DNA of 64,000 bases from Kiloniella sp. EL199 (GCF_900313065.1 NZ_OMPU01000010.1:248001-312000), one strand, 5' to 3'. Counted from the stretch's first letter, positions 45,422 through 55,124 are shown. Numbers and translations: made by a program. The notes: generated by a model from the letters alone, not told the origin.

Positions 45422-46429
45422 ATGGCTCTTTCCACACTAGGTTTATTACAACAAGGTATTGATACCCTTCGTGGTCTTCGAGGGCAGGAACTCGGTGACC
45501 GGAACGGGGCTAAAGGCGCAAACACTGAAAATGCTGCCGAGCAGTCATCACGCCCGGTGATTGATGATCAAGTTGATGTGCCGCAAAATCTTTTGAGAGA
45601 CAGAGACCAAGGTAATGATACCGAATCAGGCGCTTTGCCTCCCTCGGAAGCTGTTCAGCGTACTTTAGGCGCAGCACTTGATTCCATCGTGGGAACACTT
45701 GCCGAAGTGTTTGAGCGCCTAGGTAATACAAAAGAAGCAGCTTTGGAGTTTGCCCAAAATCTCGTGAACTCAATTAAAGAATCAGCGAAAAACTCGGATG
45801 AGTTCAATTATTCTTTCAGGCAGTCCGTTGCTTCAAGTTCAAAAACTGCAATTTCTTATGCGGGTGCGGATGGAATTGCTTCTGGTACAAGAGAACAAAG
45901 CTATCTAGCTGTCCAGTCTCTGGATATTTATGTCAACAACACAACAGGTGAGTTATCGTTTAACTTCGCATCTGTTCAAGCAGAAATTACGCGTACAACG
46001 GCAGTTGCACAATCTGGGTCCGTAACCGGGGCAAACGCACTTTTAGGAAAAGTTATGAACGGGCTTGAGGAGGGCAACCTTCTTGACGCTGGAGATAATC
46101 TGCTGCTTGATAAACAAGGACAGGGGCTTGGTGAGTTGATCAGTAAACTGGTAACGCCACCGCAAAAGGACAAAGAACAAGAGAATAAAAATGTGCTTGA
46201 ACCTCTCTTTAGAGATGGTCCGTTATTAGCTATTCGTGACCGGGAGGAGATTCCGGCAAAAGAAGCCGAGGGGGATGCTGTAACACGCTTGAAAGTGGAT
46301 TTACTGGTCCCGATCGGTCAACTTTTTAACGGACCCCATGGCCCTGAATTTGAAGGAAAAGAGGGTGTTCGGCAACTCCTTGCTGGAATCTTTGGGGATG
46401 ACAAAAACAGAACAGACATTAATGCTTGA
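45422..46429 (+). CDS. Unrecognised 335-residue soluble protein
   Basis: I do not recognise this protein. It has no signal peptide or membrane helix. An acidic/Asn-rich N-terminal region (about 20-80, low complexity) precedes a helical stretch (AVQRTLGAALDSIVGTLAEVFERLGNTKEAALEFAQNLVNSIKE). A beta-rich central segment follows (SYLAVQSLDIYVNNTTGELSFNFASVQAEITRTTAVA), and a loop-rich acidic end. It has a very good ribosome site (AGGAGGA) and an elaborate upstream region with a CtrA-like site and an inverted repeat, which suggests regulated, perhaps high expression. A link to motility or the cell cycle is only inferred from that site. Confidence 0.75.
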   Translation: MALSTLGLLQQGIDTLRGLRGQELGDRNGAKGANTENAAEQSSRPVIDDQVDVPQNLLRDRDQGNDTESGALPPSEAVQRTLGAALDSIVGTLAEVFERLGNTKEAALEFAQNLVNSIKESAKNSDEFNYSFRQSVASSSKTAISYAGADGIASGTREQSYLAVQSLDIYVNNTTGELSFNFASVQAEITRTTAVAQSGSVTGANALLGKVMNGLEEGNLLDAGDNLLLDKQGQGLGELISKLVTPPQKDKEQENKNVLEPLFRDGPLLAIRDREEIPAKEAEGDAVTRLKVDLLVPIGQLFNGPHGPEFEGKEGVRQLLAGIFGDDKNRTDINA

Positions 46430-46490
46430 ATAAAAAAGTTTCGGGACGAATCCCGGGAAGCTGAGTGCATGTATTGTGCACCTATGGGCA

Positions 46491-46523
46491 AATCAAGGGG
46501 CTGTTTGTTTCAGTCCCTTGATT
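46491..46523. terminator. Bidirectional terminator hairpin
   Basis: AATCAAGGG (46491-46499) and CCCTTGATT (46515-46523) form a perfect 9-bp stem between convergent genes. A smaller hairpin, CGGGA-CGAA-TCCCG, lies at 46442-46455, just after the stop of the plus-strand gene. Confidence 0.6.
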
Positions 46524-46544
46524 TATAAGGGAATGGTTTTTTGC

Positions 46545-47300
46545 TCAGGGACGAGCTAACAATCCCCCGTCTACAACCAGTTCAGTGCCCGTGATATAGC
46601 TGGCTTTGTCTGATAGAAGAAAGAGGGTAGCATCAGCGATATCTTGGGTTGTTCCTGTACGTCCAAGCGGAATAACACTTTCAGTCGCGCGCTGGAGTTT
46701 GGGGTTTTTAACCCACCTTTCCTGCATTGGTGATACTGTGGGGCCAGGCAGGATGGAATTTGATCTTATGCCATTTTTAGCTCCTTCCAGAGCAACTGTT
46801 TTCGAGAGGGAAATGATTCCGGCTTTTGAAGCTTGGTAGGCAACTTGCGGTTTATCATCCCCGCGTATGGCTTGGACAGATGCGATATGCACCATGGCTC
46901 CTGATCCTGTTTCGCGCATATAGGGAAGGACATGACGACAGGTAATGATCATGGATTTAAGGTTTATTTCCATGATGCGATCCCAGGCATCCAGATCTAC
47001 ATCTTCTGTCGAGCGATCTTTGTCGAACCATAAAACCCCGGCTGCATTCACCAGATAATCGATACGCCCGGTCCTCGTGTGCGTTCTCTTCGTAATGTCT
47101 TTAATAAAATCGGAATTAGTTACATCTCCTTGCTCAAAGACAACTCTATTTTTGTTGATATGTGATTCAAGATCAATCGTGGCAGGTTTAATATCTATGA
47201 GAACAACATGTGTGCCCTCATCTGCGAGATTGAGGGCGATGTTAAGCCCCATGCCCCCCGCAGCACCTGTGACAATGGCTGTTTTTCCTGAAAAGCTCAT
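46545..47300 (-). CDS. Short-chain dehydrogenase/reductase
   Basis: A 251-residue classical SDR. The coenzyme site is TGAAGGMGLNIALNL, with Asp at the end of the second strand (VVLIDIKPA) favouring NAD(H). NAAGVLWF, catalytic Ser in VHIASVQAIRG, Tyr-x3-Lys in AYQASKAGIISLSKTV, and ITGTELVVDGG are all present. It resembles 2,3-dihydro-2,3-dihydroxybenzoate or glucose-dehydrogenase-like SDRs, but the substrate cannot be set. It lies 97 bp after the broken htpX gene on the same strand. Confidence 0.88.
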   Translation of the reverse strand: MSFSGKTAIVTGAAGGMGLNIALNLADEGTHVVLIDIKPATIDLESHINKNRVVFEQGDVTNSDFIKDITKRTHTRTGRIDYLVNAAGVLWFDKDRSTEDVDLDAWDRIMEINLKSMIITCRHVLPYMRETGSGAMVHIASVQAIRGDDKPQVAYQASKAGIISLSKTVALEGAKNGIRSNSILPGPTVSPMQERWVKNPKLQRATESVIPLGRTGTTQDIADATLFLLSDKASYITGTELVVDGGLLARP

Positions 47301-47397
47301 AGAGACCTCGTTGAATTGTGGTTGAGTTTGGAAAGCTTTTGCTTTTTGACGGATATGAGTTTTTGGAAAGGATGTAAAGTTTTCAGATCAACTGAAT

Positions 47398-48458
47398 TTA
47401 TTTTAGGTTCATCAAACGCTCAATGCGTAGAGATGTTGCCGGATGTGTTGATGTCAGATCACTGGCGAACTCGCTGAAAGATCTGTTCGGATTGATGATA
47501 AAAAGGTGCTCGGTTGCTGCGTTCTTTTCCTTTAAACGGGCATGCCCTTCAATTTTACGCAAGGCAGAGGCCAATCCCTTTGGATTTCTTGTTAATTGTG
47601 CTGCTGTTGCATCGGCGAGGTATTCTCGCTCTCTTGATATTGCCATTCTGACAAGATAGGCGACAAGAGGGGCAAGAATAGCGGCAAGTAGCCAGATCAC
47701 ACCTACGACCACCAAGAGCATGCCGCGGCCGCCTTTTTTATTTTTACTTGAATTTGAAGAGCCGGAATAAAAGAAAAGCCTGCTGATTCTTAGCATAATT
47801 TCGGCAAAAACAGCAATTAATCCTGCCCCGACAGCGACAAGGGTTGCATATTGTACATCGCGATTAAGGATATGGGCCATTTCATGTGCTATGACGCCTT
47901 GAAGTTCATCACGAGACATTTTGTCATAAAGACCGGTTGTGATCGTTACAGAGGCCTTGTCGGGTCGCAACCCGGTTGCGAAAGCATTTATACCCGAGTC
48001 GCCTATTATATAGACCGCTGGCTTTGGCAGGCCAGAAGCAATCGCCATTTCCTCAACCACATTGTGCAAATCTTCATAAGCTCTTGTGTCTGCTTCTATT
48101 GCCCCATTCATACTGAGCAAAGTTTGGTCGGCTGCGTAGTAGGTCCAGATCAAGGCCAGAATAGAGAAAACAATCATCCCTGCTGTGGCAGAGATTCCCC
48201 AATCACTTATTGCGGTCGATTTTAGTAACTCAAGAAGGTCAGCATCATAAGGTGCCGTATTTAACGCAGGATGTGTATTGGTAAAAATTTCAGCAGCCCA
48301 ACCGGATACATAACCAAGCAAAGCGGCTGTAAAGATCATGATCAGACAAAGGAAAAACGAGTTACGTTTATTTCGTGCTTGCGCAGATTTTTACGTTTAT
48401 TTCGTGCTTGCGCAGATTTAAAGTCAGTTGAGATCAGTGCAAGGTTGTCTGATGGCAT
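47398..48458 (-). pseudogene. htpX: HtpX-like M48 metalloprotease gene disrupted by a tandem duplication
   Basis: The zinc-protease body is intact from the internal ATG at 48339 (313 residues): membrane helices, the HEMAH zinc site in GVIAHEMAHILNRDV, the third ligand region REREYLADATAAQL, and ISRLFFYSG. The natural start is the ATG at 48458 (MPSDNLALISTDFKSAQARN, with AAGG upstream). It leads in frame through RNKRNSFFLCLIMIFTAALL only if one copy of a 29-bp direct repeat is removed. With both copies translation shifts and stops after about 40 codons. Internal initiation at 48339 could still give a protein that lacks about 30 N-terminal residues. It follows lemA by 29 nt, the usual lemA-htpX operon. 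Confidence 0.85.
48362..48419. repeat. 29-bp perfect tandem duplication in the htpX start region
   Basis: Positions 48362-48390 and 48391-48419 are identical, both beginning TTACGTTTATTTCG and ending GCGCAGATTT. The unit length is not a multiple of three, so one copy too many shifts the htpX frame. Confidence 0.95.
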
Positions 48459-48487
48459 CAATCTTAACCTTGAAGAAAAGTTGTACT

Positions 48488-49048
48488 TTAGAACGACACT
48501 TTAGGTGGTTCCTGAGCGGCCTCGCGGGTGGCTTCGTCAAGCTCCCAAAGGTCTTCAAGCTCGAACTTGAAAAACGAGGCAAAAATGTTGGAAGGGAACT
48601 GTTGTACTCGGTTGTTTTGAGCTGTTGTAATGTCATTGTAGTGCTGGCGAGCAAAAGCAACCTTGTTTTCGGTCGTTGTTAACTCTTCGGTCAGGTCGCT
48701 CACGCTTTCCTGTGATTTGATGTCAGGATAGTTTTCCATGACCGCAAGTAAATTTGCCGTAGCATTAGAGAGCAAATTATTGCTTTCGATCGCCTCGCTT
48801 TTTGAATCCGCATTGTAAGCGCGGGTTCTGGCTTCGGTTACCTGTCTAAGGACCTCTTTTTCGTGAGCCATAAAGCCTTTAACGGTTTCAAGAAGGTTGG
48901 GGATTAGGTCCAGACGGCGTTTGAGTTGTACGTCGATTTGTTTCCAGGCATTTTCGACAGAGTTTCGGCCAGCCACGAGTGCATTATAAACCGTAATGGC
49001 GTAAAATCCTGCGACAACAATAATACCAAGAACAATGTATTCAGTCAT
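48488..49048 (-). CDS. lemA: LemA family protein
   Basis: A 186-residue membrane-anchored coiled-coil protein. An N-terminal helix (YIVLGIIVVAGFYAITVYNALV) is followed by NSVENAWKQIDVQLKRRLDLIPNLLETVKGFMAHEKEVL, the LemA signature, and by YNDITTAQNNRVQQFPSNIFASFFKF near the end. The role is not settled. It is commonly encoded next to M48 proteases, as here with htpX 29 nt downstream. Confidence 0.95.
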   Translation of the reverse strand: MTEYIVLGIIVVAGFYAITVYNALVAGRNSVENAWKQIDVQLKRRLDLIPNLLETVKGFMAHEKEVLRQVTEARTRAYNADSKSEAIESNNLLSNATANLLAVMENYPDIKSQESVSDLTEELTTTENKVAFARQHYNDITTAQNNRVQQFPSNIFASFFKFELEDLWELDEATREAAQEPPKVSF

Positions 49049-49195
49049 AACTCCCCCTGTGGATAAAACGCCTTCATAATTAAGAGACGGTAATCGATTG
49101 TCCCAGATTTGTGCATTTCCTTCAGAAAATCAAGCGATAGAAGATTATAGCCGGGAAGTCCAATGGTGCGTTTTCTGTTATGTTGTATGCCTGGG

Positions 49196-49849
49196 TTATG
49201 ATTTTTTTGTTTTCACTGGTTTGGTTCTGTCAGGGTAGCAAGTTGTGCAAATTTCGCATTTGGTGCCATCACAACCGCGCGCGGAACAGTATTCTCTGCC
49301 ATAATAGATGATTTCCAGATGCAGGTCGTTCCAACGATCTTTTGGGAAGAGACGTTTCAAATCTTTTTCTGTTTGTTCGACATTTTTACCGTTGGTCAAC
49401 CCCCAGCGCTGGGCAAGGCGATGGATGTGTGTGTCTACTGGAAAAGAAGGAACACCAAAAGCTTGCGACATAACGACACCAGCTGTTTTGTGCCCAACGC
49501 CAGGTAATTCCTCTAGGGCTTCCATCGATTGAGGCACTTCACCGTTGTATTTTTCAATCAGGATTTTTGAAAGTTCTGAAATTGCTCTGGACTTCCGGGG
49601 GGATAAACCGCAGGGGCGGATGATCTCTCTTATTTCTTCAGTAGGCACTTTTGCCATATCAAAGGGATTATCCGCGCGAGAAAAGAGGGCAGGGGTGATT
49701 TTATTAACGCGCTCATCTGTGCATTGAGCTGAAAGCAGGACCGCGACCAATAAAGTGTAGGGATCTGTGTGATCGAGTGGAATTGGTAAGGTTGGATAGA
49801 TCTCTTTCAAGCGCTTATTTATGTATATAACGCGATTTTTTTTTAACAT
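49196..49849 (-). CDS. nth: Endonuclease III (DNA glycosylase/AP lyase) with unusual Cys spacing
   Basis: Removes oxidised pyrimidines and cleaves abasic sites. The helix-hairpin-helix with the catalytic Lys is ELPGVGHKTAGVVMSQAF, and the catalytic Asp is in PVDTHIHRLAQRWGL. VAVLLSAQCTDERVNKIT is typical. The 4Fe-4S loop deviates: five Cys in YCSARGCDGTKCEICTTCYP (C-x4-C-x4-C-x2-C-x2-C) rather than the usual C-x6-C-x2-C-x5-C. 217 residues is the normal length. It has a basic C-terminal tail and is divergent from a chemoreceptor gene. Confidence 0.93.
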   Translation of the reverse strand: MLKKNRVIYINKRLKEIYPTLPIPLDHTDPYTLLVAVLLSAQCTDERVNKITPALFSRADNPFDMAKVPTEEIREIIRPCGLSPRKSRAISELSKILIEKYNGEVPQSMEALEELPGVGHKTAGVVMSQAFGVPSFPVDTHIHRLAQRWGLTNGKNVEQTEKDLKRLFPKDRWNDLHLEIIYYGREYCSARGCDGTKCEICTTCYPDRTKPVKTKKS

Positions 49850-49996
49850 TTTGTAACTTATCTCGCAGATTCAGGAATTGTTAGCTTTTGGTATACTTTA
49901 TGTTAACGCTCACCACGAATAATCATCTTGGTTGCCATAAAAGCAATAATATTATTCTCTCGTAAAGAGACTTGTATGTAAGGTCGGGGTCAAGTC

Positions 49997-52279
49997 GTGT
50001 CAGAAGAACAAAACAAAAATACAGATGAAAGCCAAGAAGACGCTATCATCGATGAAGCCAATCCAAATACTCTCCAAGCAGAAGAAAATTCTGAAGAAGG
50101 TGTTGAAAAAATAGAAACACAAGAATATGCCGATGAGAATGATGGATCAGGAAATCCAGAGTTTGAAACAGAGCTAGAGGAAGCCCCAAGGACGACGTTT
50201 CTCGGAAATTTTTCTCTAACCACGCGCATATCAGCATTAATGTCATTGGGTATTGTTGCCCTAGGGGTTATTTGTGCGATTTATTTTGTGGGTGATGTTT
50301 TGTTGTCCCAAAGTCGCAATCAGTTGGCGCAAAACCAGGTAAAGTTAACACAAAGTCAGGAGCTGCTGGCTGAAGATCAGGCCTTATTGAAAAAATCTCA
50401 ATACGTGCAGAAGCTGGTAGATGAGATTGAAGTTACGATCAATCACCTGGCTTTGAATGAAAAAGATTTCCTTTTGAAAAGTGATCTCGAGTTTGAAGAT
50501 CTTTTCTTTAAAGAGATGGATATTGTAAATGCCAAGCTAGAAGAGTTGAAAAAGCACGCCACCAATGAAGAAATCAAGGCGGCTGCTCAGGATTTGGAAG
50601 ATAAACTCAGGGCATACGAAGATGGATTTGGTGTTGTTGTTCAGGACAAGTCAACGCTTGGTATGACTAAGAATGCAGGTCTAAAGGGGAAGCTTAATAA
50701 TTCAGCCTTTGCAATCGAAGATAGTCTGAAAGCGCCATATCTGGTGAAGCTTGCTGGTGAAATGACTGCGATTAGAACTGTAGAGAAAACATTTATTATT
50801 ACGCATGAGCAGGACGACATGAAAGCCGTCCTTAAGAAAGGGAAAAAATTCCTGCGTAATGTTAAGTATGCTTTGCTATCGAAAAAAGAGAAGAAAAAAA
50901 TTCAGGAAATGGTTCAAATTTACCTGACTGATTTCGAAAATTTTGCCAAGACAACCCTTAGTTTTGACGGTGGTACAGTTAGTTTGGTGGAAGCTTTTGG
51001 CAAGTTGAAGCCACCAATCCAGAAAATGGCTGACCTAAGTAAATCAGAATTGGCCGTAATTGCTGAACGTGTAGCTGCCGTATCTGCCGATGTTGAAGTT
51101 GTTTCTGCCGATGTTAAGAAGGTTTCTTTGGAAGCCGATGAGAATGCATCTTCTATTCGGAACCTTATTATAGGTGCAGCTATTGTTATTTTTATTTTGA
51201 TGGTTGCAATCGGAGTCGTTGTTTTACGTAGCCTGACGGGTCCTATTCGTTTGATTACCAATGTCACAACGCGATTGTCAGAGGGGGATAAAGAAGTTGA
51301 TATTCCTGCTGTGGATAACCGTGATGAAGTTGGTGAGATGGCACGGTCTCTTTTGGTTTTCAAAGAAAACTTGATCGAAAACGAACGGAATGAGGCAGAG
51401 CGTCGCGAGCAGCGACAAGAACGCGAAGCTCGTGCGAAACGTCTTGAAGAACTGGCTGAACGTTTTGATGATGAAGTAAGGGAAGTTCTTTCCGGTCTTC
51501 AGAGTTCAACAGGTCGCATGGGTGACACAGCTTCAACAATGTCAACGATTGCCGATGAAACAAAAGCACAGTCATCGGCGGTTTCTTCTGCATCTGACTT
51601 GGCATCGACAAATGTTCAGACCGTGGCTTCAGCTGCGGAAGAACTGTCTGCATCAATCAATGAGATTAGTCGTCAGGTTATGGAATCTGCCGATGTGACC
51701 AATCGCGCTGTTAATGAGGCGACCAAAACAAGTCAGACGGTTCAGGAGCTATCGGATGCAGCGCAGAAGATTGGTGAGGTTGTTCACCTGATCAATGATA
51801 TTGCCGAACAGACTAACTTGCTTGCGTTGAATGCGACTATTGAGGCCGCGCGTGCAGGGGAGGCTGGTAAAGGTTTTGCCGTTGTTGCTTCGGAAGTTAA
51901 ATCACTTGCTAATCAGACGGGTAAAGCAACCGAAGAAATTTCTGAACAAATTGCAACAATGCAACGCCAGACTGGTTCTGCGGTTAGTGATATTGAGGGT
52001 ATTAGCAAGATCATTAATCAGGTCAACGAGATTGCATCGGGAATTTCTGCTGCGGTGGAAGAACAGGGTGCGGCTACACAGGAGATCGCGCGTAATACGC
52101 AGGAAGCTGCAAGAGGTACCCAGGAAGTTTCCGCGAATATTTCTGGTGTGAGTCAGGCCGCTGAGAAGTCTGGTCAGGCTTCGGATCAGGTTATGACTGC
52201 AGTTGATGAGTTGAAAACACAAGGCGATAATTTGAATTCTCAAGTGCAGAACTTCTTGCGTGAGATTCAAAGCGCTTAA
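49997..52279 (+). CDS. Methyl-accepting chemotaxis protein with acidic N-terminal extension
   Basis: 760 residues. The first ~70 are cytoplasmic, Glu/Asp/Asn-rich and without hydrophobic character, before TM1 (about 76-103), an unusual feature for a chemoreceptor. A ~285-residue all-helical periplasmic sensor follows, starting with Gln/Leu repeats ([28 protein letters not shown]) and resembling helical bimodular sensors. Then come TM2 (about 390-415), HAMP, and the signalling coiled coil with tip [20 protein letters not shown]. The start is a GTG at 49997, with AAGGTCGGGG about 10 nt upstream. Ligand unknown. Confidence 0.92.
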   Translation: MSEEQNKNTDESQEDAIIDEANPNTLQAEENSEEGVEKIETQEYADENDGSGNPEFETELEEAPRTTFLGNFSLTTRISALMSLGIVALGVICAIYFVGDVLLSQSRNQLAQNQVKLTQSQELLAEDQALLKKSQYVQKLVDEIEVTINHLALNEKDFLLKSDLEFEDLFFKEMDIVNAKLEELKKHATNEEIKAAAQDLEDKLRAYEDGFGVVVQDKSTLGMTKNAGLKGKLNNSAFAIEDSLKAPYLVKLAGEMTAIRTVEKTFIITHEQDDMKAVLKKGKKFLRNVKYALLSKKEKKKIQEMVQIYLTDFENFAKTTLSFDGGTVSLVEAFGKLKPPIQKMADLSKSELAVIAERVAAVSADVEVVSADVKKVSLEADENASSIRNLIIGAAIVIFILMVAIGVVVLRSLTGPIRLITNVTTRLSEGDKEVDIPAVDNRDEVGEMARSLLVFKENLIENERNEAERREQRQEREARAKRLEELAERFDDEVREVLSGLQSSTGRMGDTASTMSTIADETKAQSSAVSSASDLASTNVQTVASAAEELSASINEISRQVMESADVTNRAVNEATKTSQTVQELSDAAQKIGEVVHLINDIAEQTNLLALNATIEAARAGEAGKGFAVVASEVKSLANQTGKATEEISEQIATMQRQTGSAVSDIEGISKIINQVNEIASGISAAVEEQGAATQEIARNTQEAARGTQEVSANISGVSQAAEKSGQASDQVMTAVDELKTQGDNLNSQVQNFLREIQSA

Positions 52280-52306
52280 GTATCAAGACAAAACTTTGGC
52301 TTATAA

Positions 52307-52340
52307 ATGCCGGGAACCTTTGGTTTTCCGGCATTTTTTG
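52307..52340 (+). terminator. Intrinsic terminator of the chemoreceptor gene
   Basis: ATGCCGG pairs with CCGGCAT (with one bulge or mismatch in the extension), followed by T6. It lies about 28 nt after the stop and ends near the stop of the convergent DMT exporter gene. Confidence 0.8.
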
Positions 52341-52352
52341 TAAGCATTTTTT

Positions 52353-53255
52353 TTATGAACTGGAAGCTGACTTCCTAAGTTTTATTCTGCTAACAGCAAT
52401 ACCGGATAAAATGAGGAACAAGCCTATCATGGTTGTTGAAGGTAATCGTTCACTCAGAAACAATGCCCCCCATAAAACGCCAAAAAACGGGACGAGATAT
52501 CCGACATAGGATGCAAAGGTTACTCCAACTTCGCGGATGAGATAAAACCTAAGAATAAAAGCAAGCGCCGTTGGTATTAACCCAAGATATAGAAGGGCGA
52601 GAATGGAATTGGCTTCGCTTGTTACAATTGCAGTCCATGGCGTTTCCAAAATCAAACTAACAGGCAATATCAAGATGGTTGCCGAGATTAGGATAGAAGC
52701 CGTGATAACGGTATTGGATTTTTCTTTTACCTGCCGTACCAAGATTCCAGAACAGGCATAACACATTGCGGCAAGCATTGTGATGATCTGTGCATAGAAA
52801 TTATCCCCGATGCTTGAGAATGTTTCTAATCCAAGAACGACGACAACCCCGGAAAATCCAACAAGAACACCTAAAAGTTTAAACAACGTAAAGCGATCAT
52901 CTGTACTGAAAAAATGAGAAAGAATGAGTGCAATAAGAGGGCCTGTTGCCATTAAGATCGCTGTCAGGCCAGAGCTAATAAACTGTTCGGCCCAACTAAT
53001 CATTGCAAAGGGGGCTGCCATACTGAAAAAGCTAATCAGGATCATTTGGCGCCAGAAGCTTTTATCTCTTGGCAAGTTAAGTGATCTGGAACGCATATAA
53101 ATATAAATGACAATACTTGCAATCAATAGACGTCCGGCTGCAATGGTGGCCGGGGGAATATCTTCAACGGTAATTTTAATAGCCAAAAATGCGGATCCCC
53201 AAATGGCTGCCAGTGATGTCAGCAGGATAAAATCCCATAAGGTTGGTGCGCGCAT
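52353..53255 (-). CDS. EamA/DMT-family transporter
   Basis: A 300-residue inner-membrane protein with ten helices in two EamA repeats. Repeat 1 includes LAAIWGSAFLAIKITVEDIPPATIAAGRLLIA and SSGLTAILMATGPLIALILSHFF. Repeat 2 includes LLYLGLIPTALAFILRFYLIREVG and YLVPFFGVLWGALFLSERL. Such proteins export amino acids or other small metabolites; the substrate is unknown. It is divergent from mipZ, 209 bp apart. Confidence 0.88.
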   Translation of the reverse strand: MRAPTLWDFILLTSLAAIWGSAFLAIKITVEDIPPATIAAGRLLIASIVIYIYMRSRSLNLPRDKSFWRQMILISFFSMAAPFAMISWAEQFISSGLTAILMATGPLIALILSHFFSTDDRFTLFKLLGVLVGFSGVVVVLGLETFSSIGDNFYAQIITMLAAMCYACSGILVRQVKEKSNTVITASILISATILILPVSLILETPWTAIVTSEANSILALLYLGLIPTALAFILRFYLIREVGVTFASYVGYLVPFFGVLWGALFLSERLPSTTMIGLFLILSGIAVSRIKLRKSASSS

Positions 53256-53464
53256 AGTAATCCCAGCTAAAGCTTTAGTTGAATGACACCATTCGTCTTT
53301 CAGTTAGAAAACAGCAAGGAAAAAATTTAAAATTGTAAGATTGCTGTGAGAAAATGTGGGCAGTAAAGTACAGAAATATGCTGAATTTGTTTTATTCGTT
53401 ATGGCCTTGTTAATGCTTAGAGGGCATATAGGTTTTTAGTATTATTATTTTGAAGCAGATCTTT

Positions 53465-54301
53465 ATGACTGAGCAGAACAAGCCGCATCGGCCCCGTATT
53501 GTCGTTGTCGGTAATGAAAAAGGTGGGTCAGGTAAATCCACCACGACAATGCATCTTGTTGTTTCTTTACTCAAAGAAGGCTATCGGGTTGGGACGATTG
53601 ATCTGGATGCAAGACAGGGTACCCTATCTCGTTATCTTGAGAACAGAGCGAGTTTTGCGAATGGATCAATTGGTTCTATTCTTATGCCCGAGCACAGGCG
53701 TGTGTATCGCTCTCAAGCCGTGACAACACAAGAAAGTGAAGCTGAAGACAAAAAAAACCTTGAGCAAGCAATGACTGAACTTTGGGATCGGGATTTCATT
53801 GTCTTTGATACCCCCGGAAGCGATAATTACCTTTCCCGCCTTGGCCATAGCTATGCAGATATTCTGGTTACCCCTCTTAATGACAGTTTTCTGGATATGG
53901 ATATGCTGGCGAAGGTTGAAGTTCAAAACGATGAATTGAAACTGACACCAAGTACTTATAGCCAAATGGTTTGGGAACAGCGCCAACAACGCGCTATTCA
54001 ACGGAAGAAGCCAATCGATTGGGTCGTGATGAGAAACCGACTATCCCATATTGATGCCAAGAATAAAAGAGATATGGGTGTGTTGCTCGAACACTTGGCC
54101 AAACGTCTGCAATTTAGATTGGCATCAGGTTTTGGTGAACGTGTTATTTTCAGAGAACTCTTTCCAAAAGGACTGACCTTGCTTGATCTGGATGAAAAGG
54201 GAACTGGTGTGACAATGAGTATGAGTCATGTTGCTGCTCGTCAGGAAGTGAGATCGCTCTTGAATGTGATTGGCCTTAACAAGGAAGATGTACCTAATTG
54301 A
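53465..54301 (+). CDS. mipZ: MipZ-like ParA ATPase (division-site positioning)
   Basis: 278 residues. The deviant Walker A is GNEKGGSGKSTTTMHL, the switch/Walker B regions are GTIDLDARQGTLSRYL and FIVFDTPGSDNYLSRLGHSYADILVTPLNDSFLDMD, and WVVMRNRLSHIDAKNKRDM and FRELFPKGLTLLDL are typical of MipZ. In Caulobacter MipZ forms polar gradients with ParB and inhibits FtsZ away from midcell. I prefer the ATG at 53465 over an in-frame TTG at 53450. It begins a same-strand run with a VWA and a J-domain gene. Confidence 0.9.
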   Translation: MTEQNKPHRPRIVVVGNEKGGSGKSTTTMHLVVSLLKEGYRVGTIDLDARQGTLSRYLENRASFANGSIGSILMPEHRRVYRSQAVTTQESEAEDKKNLEQAMTELWDRDFIVFDTPGSDNYLSRLGHSYADILVTPLNDSFLDMDMLAKVEVQNDELKLTPSTYSQMVWEQRQQRAIQRKKPIDWVVMRNRLSHIDAKNKRDMGVLLEHLAKRLQFRLASGFGERVIFRELFPKGLTLLDLDEKGTGVTMSMSHVAARQEVRSLLNVIGLNKEDVPN

Positions 54302-54395
54302 CCTCCTGTAGGACTATGCTTCTATACGTGAATACCTATATAGTAGTGTTGTGTGAAACTGTATTTTACTGATCGGCATAGCAAAGGAGCTTTCT

Positions 54396-55124
54396 GTGCC
54401 CGAGAAGAAATCCGTCATAAAAAAAGAAAAAGTTGCTTCGCCAATCAAAAGATCTACGGATAAAGAGGTTGATCTGTTTTTGGGTAAACTTTCGCAAATA
54501 CCAAGAGGAACGCAGGCAAAAGGGCGTTTGATCTTTGCGCTGGATGCAACAGCAAGTCGACAGATGACCTGGGATCATGCATGTCACATTCAGGCCATGA
54601 TGTTTGAAGAAGCGGGGAATGTTGGCGGGTTGGAAATTCAGTTGATTTTCTATCGTGGATTTCGCGAATGCAAAGCATCAAGCTGGGTCGAGGATACAGA
54701 CCGCTTGTCCCGGTTGATGACATCCGTCAGTTGTCTGGCGGGGAATACCCAGATTGAAAAAGTGTTTAAGCGAGCTATCAGCGAAACGAACGAGAACAAG
54801 GTCAATGCTGTAGTATTTGTCGGCGATGCAATGGAAGAAGATATTGATACTCTTGGCCACCTAGCAGGGCAACTCGGTTTACATGGTGTTCCTTGTTTTA
54901 TGTTTCACGAAGGTAGTGATCAGATTGCCACAACTGCTTTCAAGCAATTTGCGAGATTATCTGGCGGCGCATACTGTTCTTTCGATGAGGGAGCAGCGCA
55001 ACAGTTGAAAGATTTATTAACAGCAGTTGCTGTTTTTGCTGCGGGAGGTCGAAAAGCTCTTGCTGATTATTCTCAAAAAAATAAAGGTAAAGTGGCGAAA
55101 TTACTCTCACAAATCCCACAATAA
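54396..55124 (+). CDS. VWA-domain protein
   Basis: 242 residues, soluble, with a Lys-rich N-terminus. The von Willebrand A fold begins at about residue 44: GRLIFALDATASRQMTWDHA, in which the MIDAS DxSxS is degenerate (DATAS). LEIQLIFYRGFRECKASSW, LAGNTQIEKVFKRA and VNAVVFVGDAMEED follow. It starts at a GTG with AAAGGAG upstream. It sits between mipZ and a membrane J-domain gene, 94 and 67 nt away. The VWA/J-protein pair suggests a shared protein-assembly task (inference). Confidence 0.82.
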   Translation: MPEKKSVIKKEKVASPIKRSTDKEVDLFLGKLSQIPRGTQAKGRLIFALDATASRQMTWDHACHIQAMMFEEAGNVGGLEIQLIFYRGFRECKASSWVEDTDRLSRLMTSVSCLAGNTQIEKVFKRAISETNENKVNAVVFVGDAMEEDIDTLGHLAGQLGLHGVPCFMFHEGSDQIATTAFKQFARLSGGAYCSFDEGAAQQLKDLLTAVAVFAAGGRKALADYSQKNKGKVAKLLSQIPQ

